In this document: in pieces, positions 7,163-16,245 of the stretch
How the letters are laid out: each line of letters begins with the position of its first letter
How positions within the stretch are numbered: the stretch's first letter is position 1
Source of the DNA: an uncultured Micrococcaceae bacterium
GTDB taxonomy: Bacteria; Actinomycetota; Actinomycetes; Actinomycetales; Micrococcaceae
Direction: 5' to 3'
DNA: 64,000 nt
Assembly: GCA_947502645.1 (NCBI GenBank)
Contig: CANNAD010000001.1
Location: 1,270,750 to 1,334,749 of the forward strand
Made by a program: the position numbers and the translations under genes
Notes under the pieces: model-generated
What the model was told of the DNA's origin: nothing
The model's input: only the letters and a program-made list of their open reading frames with translations
Databases searched by the model: none

Positions 7163-8551
7163 ATGGGTTTTGCAATTGACGGCCTCGTCAGTGGCCTGGA
7201 CACCGCGAACATCATCAACCAGTTGATGCAGCTCGAGGCCCGCCCCCAGACCCTCCTGAAGAACAAGGTCAGCTCAAGCCAGACCATGATTTCGGCTCTT
7301 CAACAGCTGAACACCAAGATGGTTTCCATCGCTGAACTCGCGGCCAAGACCAGCACAGCCGACGCCGTCGGACAGTATGCGGCGACGTCGAGTTCCGAGG
7401 CTGTCAAGGTGTCCACAACTGCTGGCGCAGGGCCAGGATCGCTTGACATCACGGTGGATCAGCTGGCGCAGACCCAGGTGAACGTATCCGGGCACCTGAC
7501 CGCCTGGTCCGCCACGGTCCCCGCTCTGAGTATTGTGACCGGCGGACAGACCCACGAGTTCGCCACTGACGGCGCAACCCTCGACGAGATCGTTGACAAG
7601 GTCAACGCCGGCGACATCGGCGTAACAGCTGTCAAGGTTTCCTCAGGAACAGACGCCAACGGGGTGCAGCAGTACCGCCTGCAGTTCGCCTCGGCAGCCA
7701 CTGGCGCTGACGCCGCCTTCACCGTGTACCAGGGTACTGCCGCCGAAGTGACGGCGGGAACGGCCACCGATTTCCTCTCTACCGCCAATGGCGGCGTGAG
7801 TATCCGTCAGGCCCAGGACGCAAAAGTCACCCTGTGGGCCGGCACTGCAGCAGCGAACCAGGTGACATCGGCCAGTAACACGTTCTCCGAACTGCTTCCC
7901 GGTGTCAGCGTGACGGCTTCGACCGTCAGCACGGATCCGGTCACGGTCACCGTCACCAGGGATGCAGAGGCCACCACTGCTGTCACCGAGGGACTCGTGA
8001 CAGCGCTCGATGACCTATTCAGCTACATTGCGACGAACTCCAGCGTCGCCTCCTCAGTCACCAGTGGATCTTCCTCGGCCAAAGGCGGCCTGTTTACCGG
8101 CGACGGTGGCGTCCGCGACATAGAGCAACGCCTCCTCTCAGCGGCCACGAGCCCGGTGAACGGCAAGTCGCCGTCGGAAATTGGTATCAGTATTACCCGC
8201 GACGGAACCGTGGAATTTGATGCCAAGAAGTTCGCGGCCGCCCTGGCCGCCAACCCTGCCGGCACCGAAGCCGTGGTGCAGGAAATCTCACGGCGGGTGG
8301 CCGACGTCGCCACCAACGTATCGGACAAGCGCGACGGCGGACTGACCCTGCGCATCCAGGGCCAGGAATCCGAAGTGGGCCGGCTCAATGATCAGATCAT
8401 GGACTGGGACCGCAGACTTGAACTAAGGCGCTCCACACTGGATGCCAAATGGCAGGGGCTTGAACTGCAGCTACAGCAGCTTCAGTCACAGGGGTCGTGG
8501 CTCACTGCCCAGTTGGGCAACCTGCCATCAATGAGCGGAAGTGAAGGGTAG
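7163..8551 (+). CDS. fliD: flagellar filament cap protein FliD (HAP2)
   Basis: 462-residue cap protein that folds incoming flagellin at the filament tip. The N terminus (FAIDGLVSGLDTANIINQLMQLEARP) matches the FliD signature, and the C-terminal coiled coil (SEVGRLNDQIMDWDRRLELRRSTLDAKWQGLE) is typical. A strong SD (AGGAGG) lies 9 bases before the ATG. It is followed at 2 bases by its presumed operon partner fliS. Confidence 0.95.
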   Translation: MGFAIDGLVSGLDTANIINQLMQLEARPQTLLKNKVSSSQTMISALQQLNTKMVSIAELAAKTSTADAVGQYAATSSSEAVKVSTTAGAGPGSLDITVDQLAQTQVNVSGHLTAWSATVPALSIVTGGQTHEFATDGATLDEIVDKVNAGDIGVTAVKVSSGTDANGVQQYRLQFASAATGADAAFTVYQGTAAEVTAGTATDFLSTANGGVSIRQAQDAKVTLWAGTAAANQVTSASNTFSELLPGVSVTASTVSTDPVTVTVTRDAEATTAVTEGLVTALDDLFSYIATNSSVASSVTSGSSSAKGGLFTGDGGVRDIEQRLLSAATSPVNGKSPSEIGISITRDGTVEFDAKKFAAALAANPAGTEAVVQEISRRVADVATNVSDKRDGGLTLRIQGQESEVGRLNDQIMDWDRRLELRRSTLDAKWQGLELQLQQLQSQGSWLTAQLGNLPSMSGSEG

Positions 8552-8553
8552 TC

Positions 8554-8982
8554 ATGATGTACGGACCTAATGCGGGCCGGAGCCGTTACGGCCAGGACGC
8601 TGTTCTTTCGGCGACGCCCGTTCAGCTGCTGACCATGCTTTACGACCGGCTGATGCTGGACCTCGGCCGCGCAGAGGCAGCTCAGATGCAGAGCCAGTGG
8701 AGCGATGCTTCGAACCACCTCACCCACGCGCAGTCGATTGTTGCTGAGCTGACGTCGTCCTTGAAAGCCGATGTCTGGGATGGCTCTGAGGGTCTGCGCG
8801 GGCTCTACACCTACGTGCTCACCGCGCTCATGGCAGCGAATGTCCAGCGCGAAGTGGCCCGCACCCGCGAGTGCATTGAACTCCTGGAACCACTGCGTCA
8901 AGCCTGGCACGAAGCGGCCAATCAGTTGCCGGCACAAGATGCCCAGCACGCTGTAGCAGGCGGGATGCTCGGAATTGCCTGA
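8554..8982 (+). CDS. fliS: flagellin export chaperone FliS
   Basis: 142-residue helical protein. The N terminus VLSATPVQLLTMLYDRLMLDLGRAE is the FliS signature (SPxxLixmLYdgal). FliS binds flagellin C termini in the cytoplasm and stops premature assembly; in Bacillus it also joins the FliW-flagellin complex. It follows fliD by two bases and overlaps the next small gene. Confidence 0.92.
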   Translation: MMYGPNAGRSRYGQDAVLSATPVQLLTMLYDRLMLDLGRAEAAQMQSQWSDASNHLTHAQSIVAELTSSLKADVWDGSEGLRGLYTYVLTALMAANVQREVARTRECIELLEPLRQAWHEAANQLPAQDAQHAVAGGMLGIA

Positions 8983-9286
8983 GAACGTTACCCGCTGGAG
9001 GACCGTGCTCTCCCAGCTCGAAGAGCAAGTCCAGTCCGCCCTGCTACAAACAACAACAACGGACGACGACGGGACAGTCCCCGTCTGGTGGCAACCGCCG
9101 TCGGACCTGGGTCCTGTGCCAGAGGAATTGCGTGAGCGCGCCCTTCAACTCGAGGTGGCCCAACAGCACGCGATGGACCGGGTGCGTTCGGCGATGCGGA
9201 GCAGTCGGCGTCAGTCGGCGTTCGTCGCGTCCGTTCCCCGGCCGGGTAACGGCGTACGTTCGGCCTACCTGGACACCGAAAGCTAA
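8975..9286 (+). CDS. small FliT-like protein downstream of fliS
   Basis: 103-residue protein starting at TTG 8975, inside the last codons of fliS. The N-terminal half is helical with a VTRWRTVLSQLEEQVQSALL heptad; the middle is acidic and Trp/Pro rich, and a second helix follows. In many flagellar clusters this position holds FliT, the FliD chaperone. The sequence is not close enough to be sure, so the assignment rests mainly on position and size. Confidence 0.6.
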   Translation: MPENVTRWRTVLSQLEEQVQSALLQTTTTDDDGTVPVWWQPPSDLGPVPEELRERALQLEVAQQHAMDRVRSAMRSSRRQSAFVASVPRPGNGVRSAYLDTES

Positions 9287-9334
9287 ACCCCCTCTCCTTT
9301 CACCAAATGGGGGAAAAAGTTTTGGATTAACCTC

Positions 9335-9362
9335 TAACGTCGCCTGAATGGGGTGCCGATAG
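9335..9362 (+). promoter_or_regulatory. sigma-28 promoter for the flgB basal-body operon
   Basis: TAAC at 9335-9338, 16-nt spacer, GCCGATAG at 9355-9362. The spacer is one base longer than at the flagellin genes. It lies 77 bases before the flgB start and may drive the long flgB-to-flgE run of genes. Confidence 0.75.
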
Positions 9363-9370
9363 GGAAGGTT

Positions 9371-9385
9371 GAGCATGGATCGCTC
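9371..9385 (+). promoter_or_regulatory. possible GGA-loop hairpin in the flgB leader
   Basis: GAGC (9371-9374) pairs with GCTC (9382-9385), exposing ATGGATC. This could be a weak CsrA site, since the core ATGGAT is the same as in the flagellin leaders, but the stem is only four pairs. Confidence 0.3.
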
Positions 9386-9438
9386 GTCAATCAGGCCACG
9401 GACCGGCCGCCCCGTCGTGTTTTCAGAGGGATGTTGTC

Positions 9439-9783
9439 GTGTTCGAATCCGTGACTACGGTCGCTATGGACAGTGCGCTCAGTGCGTTGTCGCTGAGGCA
9501 GAAGACCATTGCCAACAACATTGCCAACGTCAACACCCCTGGTTTCCAGGCGGGTCGGGTGGCGTTCGAAGAGGCACTCAGCAAATCTGTTGAGGCCGGC
9601 AGCGCCAACAAGACGGCGGCCACTACAGCGAATTCGCTGGAACCAACCAGGCTCAACGGCAGCAACGTCAACCTGGATACCGAAACTCTCTCCAACATTG
9701 ATACGGTGCTGCGCTACCAGTTCGCAGCCCGCTCCATCGAGGGTACGTTCACGGGTGTCCGCACAGCGATGAGGACCAACTGA
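9439..9783 (+). CDS. flgB: flagellar basal-body rod protein FlgB
   Basis: 114-residue proximal rod protein starting at GTG 9439. It shows the rod/hook signature LRQKTIANNIANVNTPGFQAG. It is the first gene of the basal-body and export operon and overlaps flgC by one base. It is exported by the flagellar type III system and assembles with FlgC and FliE on the MS ring. Confidence 0.95.
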   Translation: MFESVTTVAMDSALSALSLRQKTIANNIANVNTPGFQAGRVAFEEALSKSVEAGSANKTAATTANSLEPTRLNGSNVNLDTETLSNIDTVLRYQFAARSIEGTFTGVRTAMRTN

Positions 9784-10175
9784 TGACTTTTGATGCAATC
9801 GGCATTGCCGGAACCGGACTGACAGTTCACCGCAAGTGGATGGACGCAGTCTCGGACAACATTGCCAACGTAAACACGGTCACGGGTACCGACGGCGCCG
9901 CCTTCCAGGAGCGGTTCGTCACCGTTCAGGAGGGTGAGGGCACCACTGGTGTCTATGTTGCCGGAGCTGAATTCGGTGATGCTGAGGGCCGCATGGTTCA
10001 TCAGCCGGATCATCCGCTCGCCGACGAAGAGGGTTACGTTCGTTACCCCGACATCGATATGGGTGCCCAGATGGGGTATCTGATCATGGCCCAACGTGGG
10101 TACGAAGCCAATGCGGCCGTCGTCGACCGCGCCAAAGCAACCTATGAAGCAGCCCTCCAGATCGGACGCTCCTAA
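9783..10175 (+). CDS. flgC: flagellar basal-body rod protein FlgC
   Basis: 130-residue proximal rod protein. It has the signature HRKWMDAVSDNIANVNTV near the N terminus and the C-terminal FlgC motif GYLIMAQRGYEANAAVVDRAK. The start codon shares a base with the flgB stop and its stop shares a base with the fliE start, so the three rod-base proteins are translationally coupled. Confidence 0.96.
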   Translation: MTFDAIGIAGTGLTVHRKWMDAVSDNIANVNTVTGTDGAAFQERFVTVQEGEGTTGVYVAGAEFGDAEGRMVHQPDHPLADEEGYVRYPDIDMGAQMGYLIMAQRGYEANAAVVDRAKATYEAALQIGRS

Positions 10176-10504
10176 TGCCTATGCCCATCCCCGCCGTCGG
10201 AATGGTCAACAATGTTGCCCCGACCGGTTACCTGCCAGCCACGAATCCTGCCGACGCCGTCAATGGTGCGGAGAAGGCCGGGGCGGGTTCCTTCGCGACC
10301 GTGCTCGGCGGTGCTGTTGACAACGTCACTGCGCTCAAGTCCACGTCGAACGAACTGGCCATCAAGGCTGTTACAGGGGACCTCTCTGACATTCACAGCG
10401 CAACGCTGGCTTCCACGCGTGCCCAGGTGACCCTGGAACTGGTGGCCGCCGTCCGTAACAAGGGCGTTGACGCGTTCAATGAGATCATGCGGATGCAAGC
10501 CTGA
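10175..10504 (+). CDS. fliE: MS-ring/rod adaptor FliE
   Basis: 109-residue protein linking the FliF ring to the rod. The C-terminal half carries the FliE pattern: VDNVTALKSTSNELAIKAVTGD, then the long helix TRAQVTLELVAAVRNKGVDAFNEIMRMQA. The N terminus is Pro/Ala rich. It is coupled by one-base overlaps to flgC and fliF. Confidence 0.93.
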   Translation: MPMPIPAVGMVNNVAPTGYLPATNPADAVNGAEKAGAGSFATVLGGAVDNVTALKSTSNELAIKAVTGDLSDIHSATLASTRAQVTLELVAAVRNKGVDAFNEIMRMQA

Positions 10505-12129
10505 TGGCACGCGCAATGCCTGGCTTTCTCAATAAGCCGATTGAAGGTCTGAAAAGTTTTACTGCTGGGCAGCGCACGGTTGCACTGATTGGTGTTGCGG
10601 TGCTGATTCTTGGTGGCGTGGCTTTTGGTACGTGGGCCACGAAGCCCTCCTACACACCATTGTTTTCCGGTTTGAGTGCGGCTGACGCCAACACGATTGT
10701 TGAGCAGCTGCGCACGGACGGCGTGGATTACGAGCTGGCCAATGGCGGCGCAACCATCATGGTTCCGGAGGATCAGGTCTACGATCAGCGGCTCAAGTCC
10801 GCTGCGGCCGGTCTTCCTTCGGCGTCCACCGGCGGTTATTCGCTGCTGGATGACATGGGTGTGACGTCATCGGAGTTTCAGCAGTCGGTGACCTATAAGC
10901 GTGCCATCGAAGGTGAGCTTGCCTCCACTATTGGAGCGCTCGACGGCGTGAACAAGGCTTCGGTTCGTCTCGCCATCCCTGAGGACACGGTTTTCGTCGA
11001 TGAGAAGAAGGATCCGACGGCGTCGGTGTTTGTTGAGACGGAGAACGGTGTCAGTCTCAATGACGACCAGGTGCAGGCGATTGTGCACCTGACGTCGGCG
11101 TCGATCGATGGCATGGTGCCGACGAACGTTGCTGTGATTGATTCAGATGGCACGGTGCTCTCTGCTGTCGGCACCGGTGCAACGGGTTCGGCGGACAAAC
11201 AGTCCTCAAAGTATGAAGAAGGCGTCCGCGCATCGGTTCAGACCATGTTGGACCGGGTTGTGGGGCCGGGCAATGCCACTGTTGTGGTGGCTGCTGACAT
11301 GAACAAGGAATCAGCCGAGCGTGTTGAGGAGACTTTCACAACGCCCGACGGCGACCCCGTCCTGAGCGAGACCACCAGCTCTGAGGAGTATGAGGGTGCA
11401 GGCGGTGACGGTGCCGGGGTTCTGGGACCGGACAACATTGCGGTCCCGAATGAGGCCAATGGCGATGGGACGTTCAATTCCGAGGAAGCGACGCGGAACA
11501 ACGCCATCAACAAGGTCACGGAGTCCCGCAGCATTCCTGCCGGGGCGATCGAGCGACAGACGGTGTCCGTTGCTATTGACGCGGCGGCTGCAGCGAACCT
11601 GCCCGTTGCGGACATCACCCAGCTGGTCACATCGGCTGCGGGGATCAACGCGGAGCGCGGGGATGAAGTCACCGTCGAGATCCTGGCGTTCAACGACGCC
11701 GGAGCTGCGGAAGCTGCTGAAGCCCTCGCCGCAGCGGAGGCTGCAGAGAAGGCCAAACGCCAGGCGGAACTCCTGCAGACAGTGGTGATCGCGGCCGGCG
11801 TCGTGCTGGTTATTCTGATCATCCTGATCGTGTACGCGCTTCGTTCCCGGCGTCAGCGCCGCGAAGCCATCGATCTTGGTGAGCTTCAGGAAATCCAACC
11901 GGACCTTGACGGGTCAGCGTCCATGGCGTTGCCCGTCCCTGCTCCCGCACCGCAGCTGGAACCGTCACCGGACACCACAGCCATTGATGTTGTCCCCATC
12001 GTTCCGCGGAAACCCATTACCACTGATGTGGACCGGCAGCGCGCTGAAATCGATGCGATGGCGCAGCAGGATCCGCAGAAGATGGCCGATTACCTGCGCG
12101 GCATGATGGATGACAGGCAACCGGTATGA
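10504..12129 (+). CDS. fliF: flagellar MS-ring protein FliF
   Basis: 541-residue membrane protein forming the MS ring. One membrane segment near residues 25-45 (TVALIGVAVLILGGVAFGTWA) and a second near 425-447 (VVIAAGVVLVILIILIVYAL) bracket the periplasmic ring-building motifs, including NGVNKASVRLAIPED and SVFVETENG. The cytoplasmic tail ends in a FliG-binding helix (RAEIDAMAQQDPQKMADYLRGMM). It overlaps fliG by four bases. Confidence 0.96.
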   Translation: MARAMPGFLNKPIEGLKSFTAGQRTVALIGVAVLILGGVAFGTWATKPSYTPLFSGLSAADANTIVEQLRTDGVDYELANGGATIMVPEDQVYDQRLKSAAAGLPSASTGGYSLLDDMGVTSSEFQQSVTYKRAIEGELASTIGALDGVNKASVRLAIPEDTVFVDEKKDPTASVFVETENGVSLNDDQVQAIVHLTSASIDGMVPTNVAVIDSDGTVLSAVGTGATGSADKQSSKYEEGVRASVQTMLDRVVGPGNATVVVAADMNKESAERVEETFTTPDGDPVLSETTSSEEYEGAGGDGAGVLGPDNIAVPNEANGDGTFNSEEATRNNAINKVTESRSIPAGAIERQTVSVAIDAAAAANLPVADITQLVTSAAGINAERGDEVTVEILAFNDAGAAEAAEALAAAEAAEKAKRQAELLQTVVIAAGVVLVILIILIVYALRSRRQRREAIDLGELQEIQPDLDGSASMALPVPAPAPQLEPSPDTTAIDVVPIVPRKPITTDVDRQRAEIDAMAQQDPQKMADYLRGMMDDRQPV

Positions 12130-13193
12130 CCGACGTAGCTACGGCCCCGGAGAACACCATGATCCCGGCACGCGTTTCCACAGCCAGCGCCAATATGACG
12201 GGGACCCAGAAGGTCGCCATGGTGCTCATGCAGATGAACCGTGAGCAGGCAGCGACGGTCATGAAGCAGTTCACGGAGGCGGAGACCCAGGATATTGTCG
12301 CGGAGATTGTCCGTCTGCGCAGTGTCGACGCGGAGGTCGCCGAGAGCGCACTGACCGAGTTCTACGAACTGACCATGAGCGGTCATCGTGGCGCCCGTGG
12401 CGGCAGGGATTTTGCCCGCGGGCTCCTCGAGGAGTCCCTTGGCGTGGAGGCTGCGGCTGGCATGATGGAGCGCCTGGCTTCGTCCATGGCTGGCAAGGCG
12501 TTCGAGTTTCTTGACGACGTCGACGCCGGTCAGATCCAGACACTGCTCGACGGTGAGATGCCGCAGACCATTGCATTGATCCTCGCCCATCTGAAGCCTG
12601 AGCAGGCCTCGCCCGTGATGGCGGGCCTGGAGCAGCGGCTCCGGACCGACGTCGCCCAGTGCATTGCGACGATGGGTTCGGCAACACCTGAGGCTGTGGG
12701 GATTGTCGCAGCGACCTTGCGCACCCGTGCAGGCGCCGTCGTCGACCCTCAGCATGCGGCTGCCGCCCTGGGTGGTATCCAGCCCCTGGTGGACATCATC
12801 AACCGTGCGGATATCGCCATGGAGCGGGCCGTCCTGGATGGTCTGGAACAGCGCGATCCCGAGCTGGCCGAAGAGGTCAAGGCACGCATGCTCACGTTCG
12901 GCGACATCGTGAAGTTCGAGCGCAAGGACGTGCAGCTGGTTCTGCGCGGTATCGATCCAGGCGTGCTCGCACTGGCCATGAAGGGCGCTTCGGAGACCGT
13001 TGTGGAACTCATCCGCAGCAACGTATCCGAACGTAACCGCGAAATGCTCGACGACGAGATCAAGAACTTTGGACGCGTCCGGATGTCGCAGGTTGAAGAG
13101 GCACGCGCCTCGGTTGTCCGGGCCATCCGCGATCTCGAAGCGGAAGGCGTTATCAGCCTGCAGCGTGGGGAGGAGGACGAATATGTCAGCTGA
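12126..13193 (+). CDS. fliG: flagellar motor switch protein FliG
   Basis: 355-residue C-ring protein that contacts MotA. The N-terminal domain includes TGTQKVAMVLMQMNREQAATVMKQF. The middle domain holds the EHPQ-like segment of FliG in the form GEMPQTIALILAHLKPEQA. The C-terminal torque domain has the charged-helix pattern FGDIVKFERKDVQLVLRGID and MSQVEEARASVVRAIRDLE. It overlaps fliF (4 bp) and fliH. Confidence 0.96.
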   Translation: MTDVATAPENTMIPARVSTASANMTGTQKVAMVLMQMNREQAATVMKQFTEAETQDIVAEIVRLRSVDAEVAESALTEFYELTMSGHRGARGGRDFARGLLEESLGVEAAAGMMERLASSMAGKAFEFLDDVDAGQIQTLLDGEMPQTIALILAHLKPEQASPVMAGLEQRLRTDVAQCIATMGSATPEAVGIVAATLRTRAGAVVDPQHAAAALGGIQPLVDIINRADIAMERAVLDGLEQRDPELAEEVKARMLTFGDIVKFERKDVQLVLRGIDPGVLALAMKGASETVVELIRSNVSERNREMLDDEIKNFGRVRMSQVEEARASVVRAIRDLEAEGVISLQRGEEDEYVS

Positions 13194-13788
13194 CGTAGAG
13201 TTCGCCCGGGCTGCATTCCCGGAACTGCGCGACGGCGGTCGCCGCGAGCGCGAATCACGTGACCGGGTGCTGGGGCACTCGGCCGGTTACGCCGCGGGTT
13301 TCCGTGAAGCCTCCCGCGCTGCAGAAGAGCAGCGGGAGAGCCAGGACATCGAGTTCCGTGCGATGCTGGCGGACGCCGAGCGGCGTGCACGGCAGAGCCT
13401 TGACGCTCTCAATGCCGCTGTGGCGGCATTGAACCGTCGGGTTGCTCCTGTCCTTGATGATGTGCAGGACGCGTTCGTGGAGTCGGCTTTTGAGCTGGCC
13501 GAGGCGATCGTCGGTTACGAGCTGCAGGAACCGCGTTCAGCGGCCCGGGCTGCTGTTGACCGTGTGCTGGCCGTCGTGGACCCGGAGGAAGTGCACCGTG
13601 TCCGGATGCACCCGGCGTCGCTGGCTGCAGTGAACGAGCAGACGCGGGAGGAATGCGGCGTCGTGTTTGCCGCTGACCCTGCGCTCAAGCCCGGTGACGC
13701 GGTCGCGGATCTGGCCGATGGTTATGTGGACGCCAGAATCAGTACGGCACTGGCACGTGCGCGGACTGCCCTGTTGGGGGAGAGATGA
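13183..13788 (+). CDS. fliH: flagellar export ATPase regulator FliH
   Basis: 201-residue protein with a central charged, Ala/Glu/Arg-rich helix (FREASRAAEEQRESQDIEFRAM) and a C-terminal FliH/YscL-like domain (FELAEAIVGYEL, VRMHPASLAAV, KPGDAVADLADGYVDARIS). The ATG at 13183 is preceded by a good SD (GGGGAGGAGG). The frame is open further upstream but only in the shadow of fliG. FliH forms the peripheral stalk of the FliI ATPase, encoded next. Confidence 0.88.
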   Translation: MSADVEFARAAFPELRDGGRRERESRDRVLGHSAGYAAGFREASRAAEEQRESQDIEFRAMLADAERRARQSLDALNAAVAALNRRVAPVLDDVQDAFVESAFELAEAIVGYELQEPRSAARAAVDRVLAVVDPEEVHRVRMHPASLAAVNEQTREECGVVFAADPALKPGDAVADLADGYVDARISTALARARTALLGER

Positions 13789-15119
13789 CGATCACAACGG
13801 CACGGAGTATTCACCGCCGTGGATTCACCTCAGCTGTCACCGCTGCCCGCCCGGAGAAACTGGGTCAGGTTTCTGCCATTGTTGGTCTGGGCCTGGAGGT
13901 CACGGGCCTGGACTGCGCGGTAGGGGACATTATCCGTGTGGGCGATGCACCGGGGGTGGAGGCCGAGGTAGTGGCTACTTCCCTTACGGGCGCGCGCTGC
14001 ATGCCGCTGGGGCGGCTCTCCGGGATCAACGCCGGAACGCCGGTACGCGCAACGGGTTCGCCGATGCTCGTTCCCACGGGCCCAGGGCTGTTCGGACGGG
14101 TTCTGGACGGGATGGGCAGGCCCATCGACGGCAAGGGCCCGCTGGTCAGCGGTCCGCTGGTGGAGCTGGACAATGACAGCCCCTCTGCCATGCACCGCAC
14201 CCGGATAGACACTCCTCTACAACTGGGCGTCCGCGTGATGGATACTCTCACCACGGTGGGCCGCGGTCAGCGCATGGGGTTGTTCGCCGGGTCCGGCGTC
14301 GGTAAATCGTCATTGTTGTCCATGATCGCCCGGGGAACGGATGCCGCTGTGTCCGTTATTGCACTGGTGGGTGAGCGTGGACGTGAAGTCCGCGAGTTCC
14401 TTGAAGACGATCTTGGTCCCGAGGGTCTGGCACGGTCCATTGTGGTGGTCTCCACCTCTGATGAGCCGGCACTCATGCGGCTGCGCGCTGCATTTGTTGC
14501 CACCCGGATCGCCGAATCATTCCGGGATGCTGGCACCGATGTCATGTTGATGATGGATTCCCTGACACGCGTTGCGATGGCGCAACGTGAAATCGGTTTG
14601 TCCGTTGGTGAACCTCCGGCAACCCGCGGCTACCCGCCGTCGACCTTTTCCGTCCTGGCACGGCTCCTGGAGCGTGCAGGCACGGGCGAGCGTGGTTCCG
14701 TCACCGGCGTATACACGGTGCTGGTGGATGGTGATGACCACAACGAGCCCATCGCTGACTCGGCGCGTTCGATCCTGGACGGGCACGTGGTCCTGGACCG
14801 GAAGCTCGCCGTCGCAGGGCACTTCCCGTCAGTGGACGCATTGGGCTCCATCTCCCGGGTGGCGTCACGGGTCAACCCTTCCGAGTACACGCATGCTGCG
14901 AGCACTCTCCGGCAGACCATGGCAGCCCGCCGGGCCGCCCAGGACCTGCTTGATGTGGGCGCGTACCAGCGCGGCAGCAACCCGCTGGTTGATGCGGCCG
15001 TTGATCACGAAGCCGCGATCAACGCGTTCCTCCAGCAGTCCATGGACCACCAGGTTCCGGCAGCCCAATCATGGCAGCAGCTCAAGCAGCTGACAGCCCT
15101 GTTGAAAGGATCAGCATGA
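13785..15119 (+). CDS. fliI: flagellum-specific ATPase FliI
   Basis: 444-residue F1-type ATPase that energises protein export. The Walker A motif GSGVGKS is at residues 169-175. Other conserved blocks are ALVGERGREVREF, LMMDSLTRVAMAQREIGL and GEPPATRGYPPSTFSVLARLLERAG. It overlaps fliH and fliJ by four bases each (ATGA). Confidence 0.97.
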   Translation: MTITTARSIHRRGFTSAVTAARPEKLGQVSAIVGLGLEVTGLDCAVGDIIRVGDAPGVEAEVVATSLTGARCMPLGRLSGINAGTPVRATGSPMLVPTGPGLFGRVLDGMGRPIDGKGPLVSGPLVELDNDSPSAMHRTRIDTPLQLGVRVMDTLTTVGRGQRMGLFAGSGVGKSSLLSMIARGTDAAVSVIALVGERGREVREFLEDDLGPEGLARSIVVVSTSDEPALMRLRAAFVATRIAESFRDAGTDVMLMMDSLTRVAMAQREIGLSVGEPPATRGYPPSTFSVLARLLERAGTGERGSVTGVYTVLVDGDDHNEPIADSARSILDGHVVLDRKLAVAGHFPSVDALGSISRVASRVNPSEYTHAASTLRQTMAARRAAQDLLDVGAYQRGSNPLVDAAVDHEAAINAFLQQSMDHQVPAAQSWQQLKQLTALLKGSA

Positions 15120-15550
15120 GCACCGCCTTTCCCCTGGCAGGACTGCTGCGTTACCGCCGTCTTCGTGAAGAGCAGGCTGCAGGCAGCCTCGCTGGTGCCC
15201 GGCAGAAGGTCGAGGAGGTCGTGGCCCGGCAGGTGCGCGAACGCGCCCGCCTCAAAGAAACACCCGTGGAGGTTGAATCGCCCGAGGTCCTGCAGGCAGT
15301 AGCTGCAGCCCGTGCCGCCACCAGGGCGATGCTCTCGGAACTGAACGCTACTGACGCCCGTTGCCGCGAGGATGCACAGCAGGCACAGCTCGATTACAAC
15401 GCCGCCCGCGCCCAGACTCTCGGTCTGGAAAAGCTGGCAACCCGCCACACGGATTCGGTAGCTGCCGAGGAACTCCGCGGCGAACAGAACATTCTTGACG
15501 AATTGGCTTCCACCTCGTGGAACGGCCGCCACGGAGGAACACAGAGATGA
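15116..15550 (+). CDS. fliJ: FliJ-like export stalk protein
   Basis: 144-residue protein predicted to be almost entirely coiled coil, with the start MSTAFPLAGLLRYRRLREEQAAG and heptads throughout. FliJ is the gamma-subunit-like stalk in the FliI ring. Sequence conservation in this family is poor, so the call rests on the FxLxxLLxxRxxxEExA start, the size, and the position between fliI and fliK. The ATG chosen overlaps the fliI stop; a longer frame from 15071 lies inside fliI. Confidence 0.8.
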   Translation: MSTAFPLAGLLRYRRLREEQAAGSLAGARQKVEEVVARQVRERARLKETPVEVESPEVLQAVAAARAATRAMLSELNATDARCREDAQQAQLDYNAARAQTLGLEKLATRHTDSVAAEELRGEQNILDELASTSWNGRHGGTQR

Positions 15551-16245
15551 CCATCACCGATACGGTTGGGCGGATCACGCAGATCCAGTCCACGTTGACC
15601 CAGCTTTCGACGCCGGCCGCTGCGCGTGTGGCCACGTCATCTGGCGCTGGTGCCCCGCCGGCGTCGTTCGCTGATGCGTTGGCCTCGGCCGCGTCATCGG
15701 CACCGGCCGGTGCTGGGGGAGTGGCGTCACTGTTGGAAGGCGCGCTTGGTGCCAGTGCGGTGTCAGGTCCGGCTCCTGTTGGTCCGGGTGGAGTGGACGG
15801 CAACAGTGTGGTTGAAGCTGCCAAGAAGTACATTGGCGTCCCGTACGTGTGGGGTGGTGAGGACCCCACCGGCATGGATTGTTCCGGCTTTGTGCAGTGG
15901 GTCTTCAAGGACCTGGGCGTGGATGTCCCGCGGGTTGTGGGCGACCAGATGAATGTGGGCACTGAGGTCAACGGACTTGCCAATGCGCGGCCGGGTGATC
16001 TGTTGGTGACGCTTGGCGGTAACCATATCTCTTTCTATCTTGGGAACGGCAAGGCTATTGATGCGCCGCAGCCGGGCAAGAACATTGCGATTCGGAATTT
16101 GTGGGAGACGGACGCGAATATTGACACGATCCGCAGGATTGTTCCTGCCGGTGGGGGAGCGACGACGGGTGCTGGTGCTGCGGCGATGTCGCCTCAGGCA
16201 TTGGCTGCGGCGCAGGCTGCTTTCCTTTCGGGATGGCGGGGATGA
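15547..16245 (+). CDS. NlpC/P60 peptidoglycan hydrolase in the flagellar operon
   Basis: 232-residue protein. The first 80 residues are low-complexity Ala/Gly/Pro; the catalytic NlpC/P60 domain spans about residues 85-200, with PYVWGGEDPTGMDCSGFVQW carrying the nucleophile Cys112 and GNHISFYLG carrying His160. No Sec or lipoprotein signal is visible, and the N terminus (MTITDTVGRITQIQSTL) resembles rod/hook export substrates more than a signal peptide. By position and chemistry it could open the cell wall for the rod, the role of the FlgJ muramidase in proteobacteria. It overlaps fliJ and fliK by four bases. Confidence 0.88.
   Translation: MTITDTVGRITQIQSTLTQLSTPAAARVATSSGAGAPPASFADALASAASSAPAGAGGVASLLEGALGASAVSGPAPVGPGGVDGNSVVEAAKKYIGVPYVWGGEDPTGMDCSGFVQWVFKDLGVDVPRVVGDQMNVGTEVNGLANARPGDLLVTLGGNHISFYLGNGKAIDAPQPGKNIAIRNLWETDANIDTIRRIVPAGGGATTGAGAAAMSPQALAAAQAAFLSGWRG

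Noticed and set aside
7145..7165. CsrA site at the fliD SD
   Set aside because: The GGA there is simply part of the SD and no hairpin presents it.
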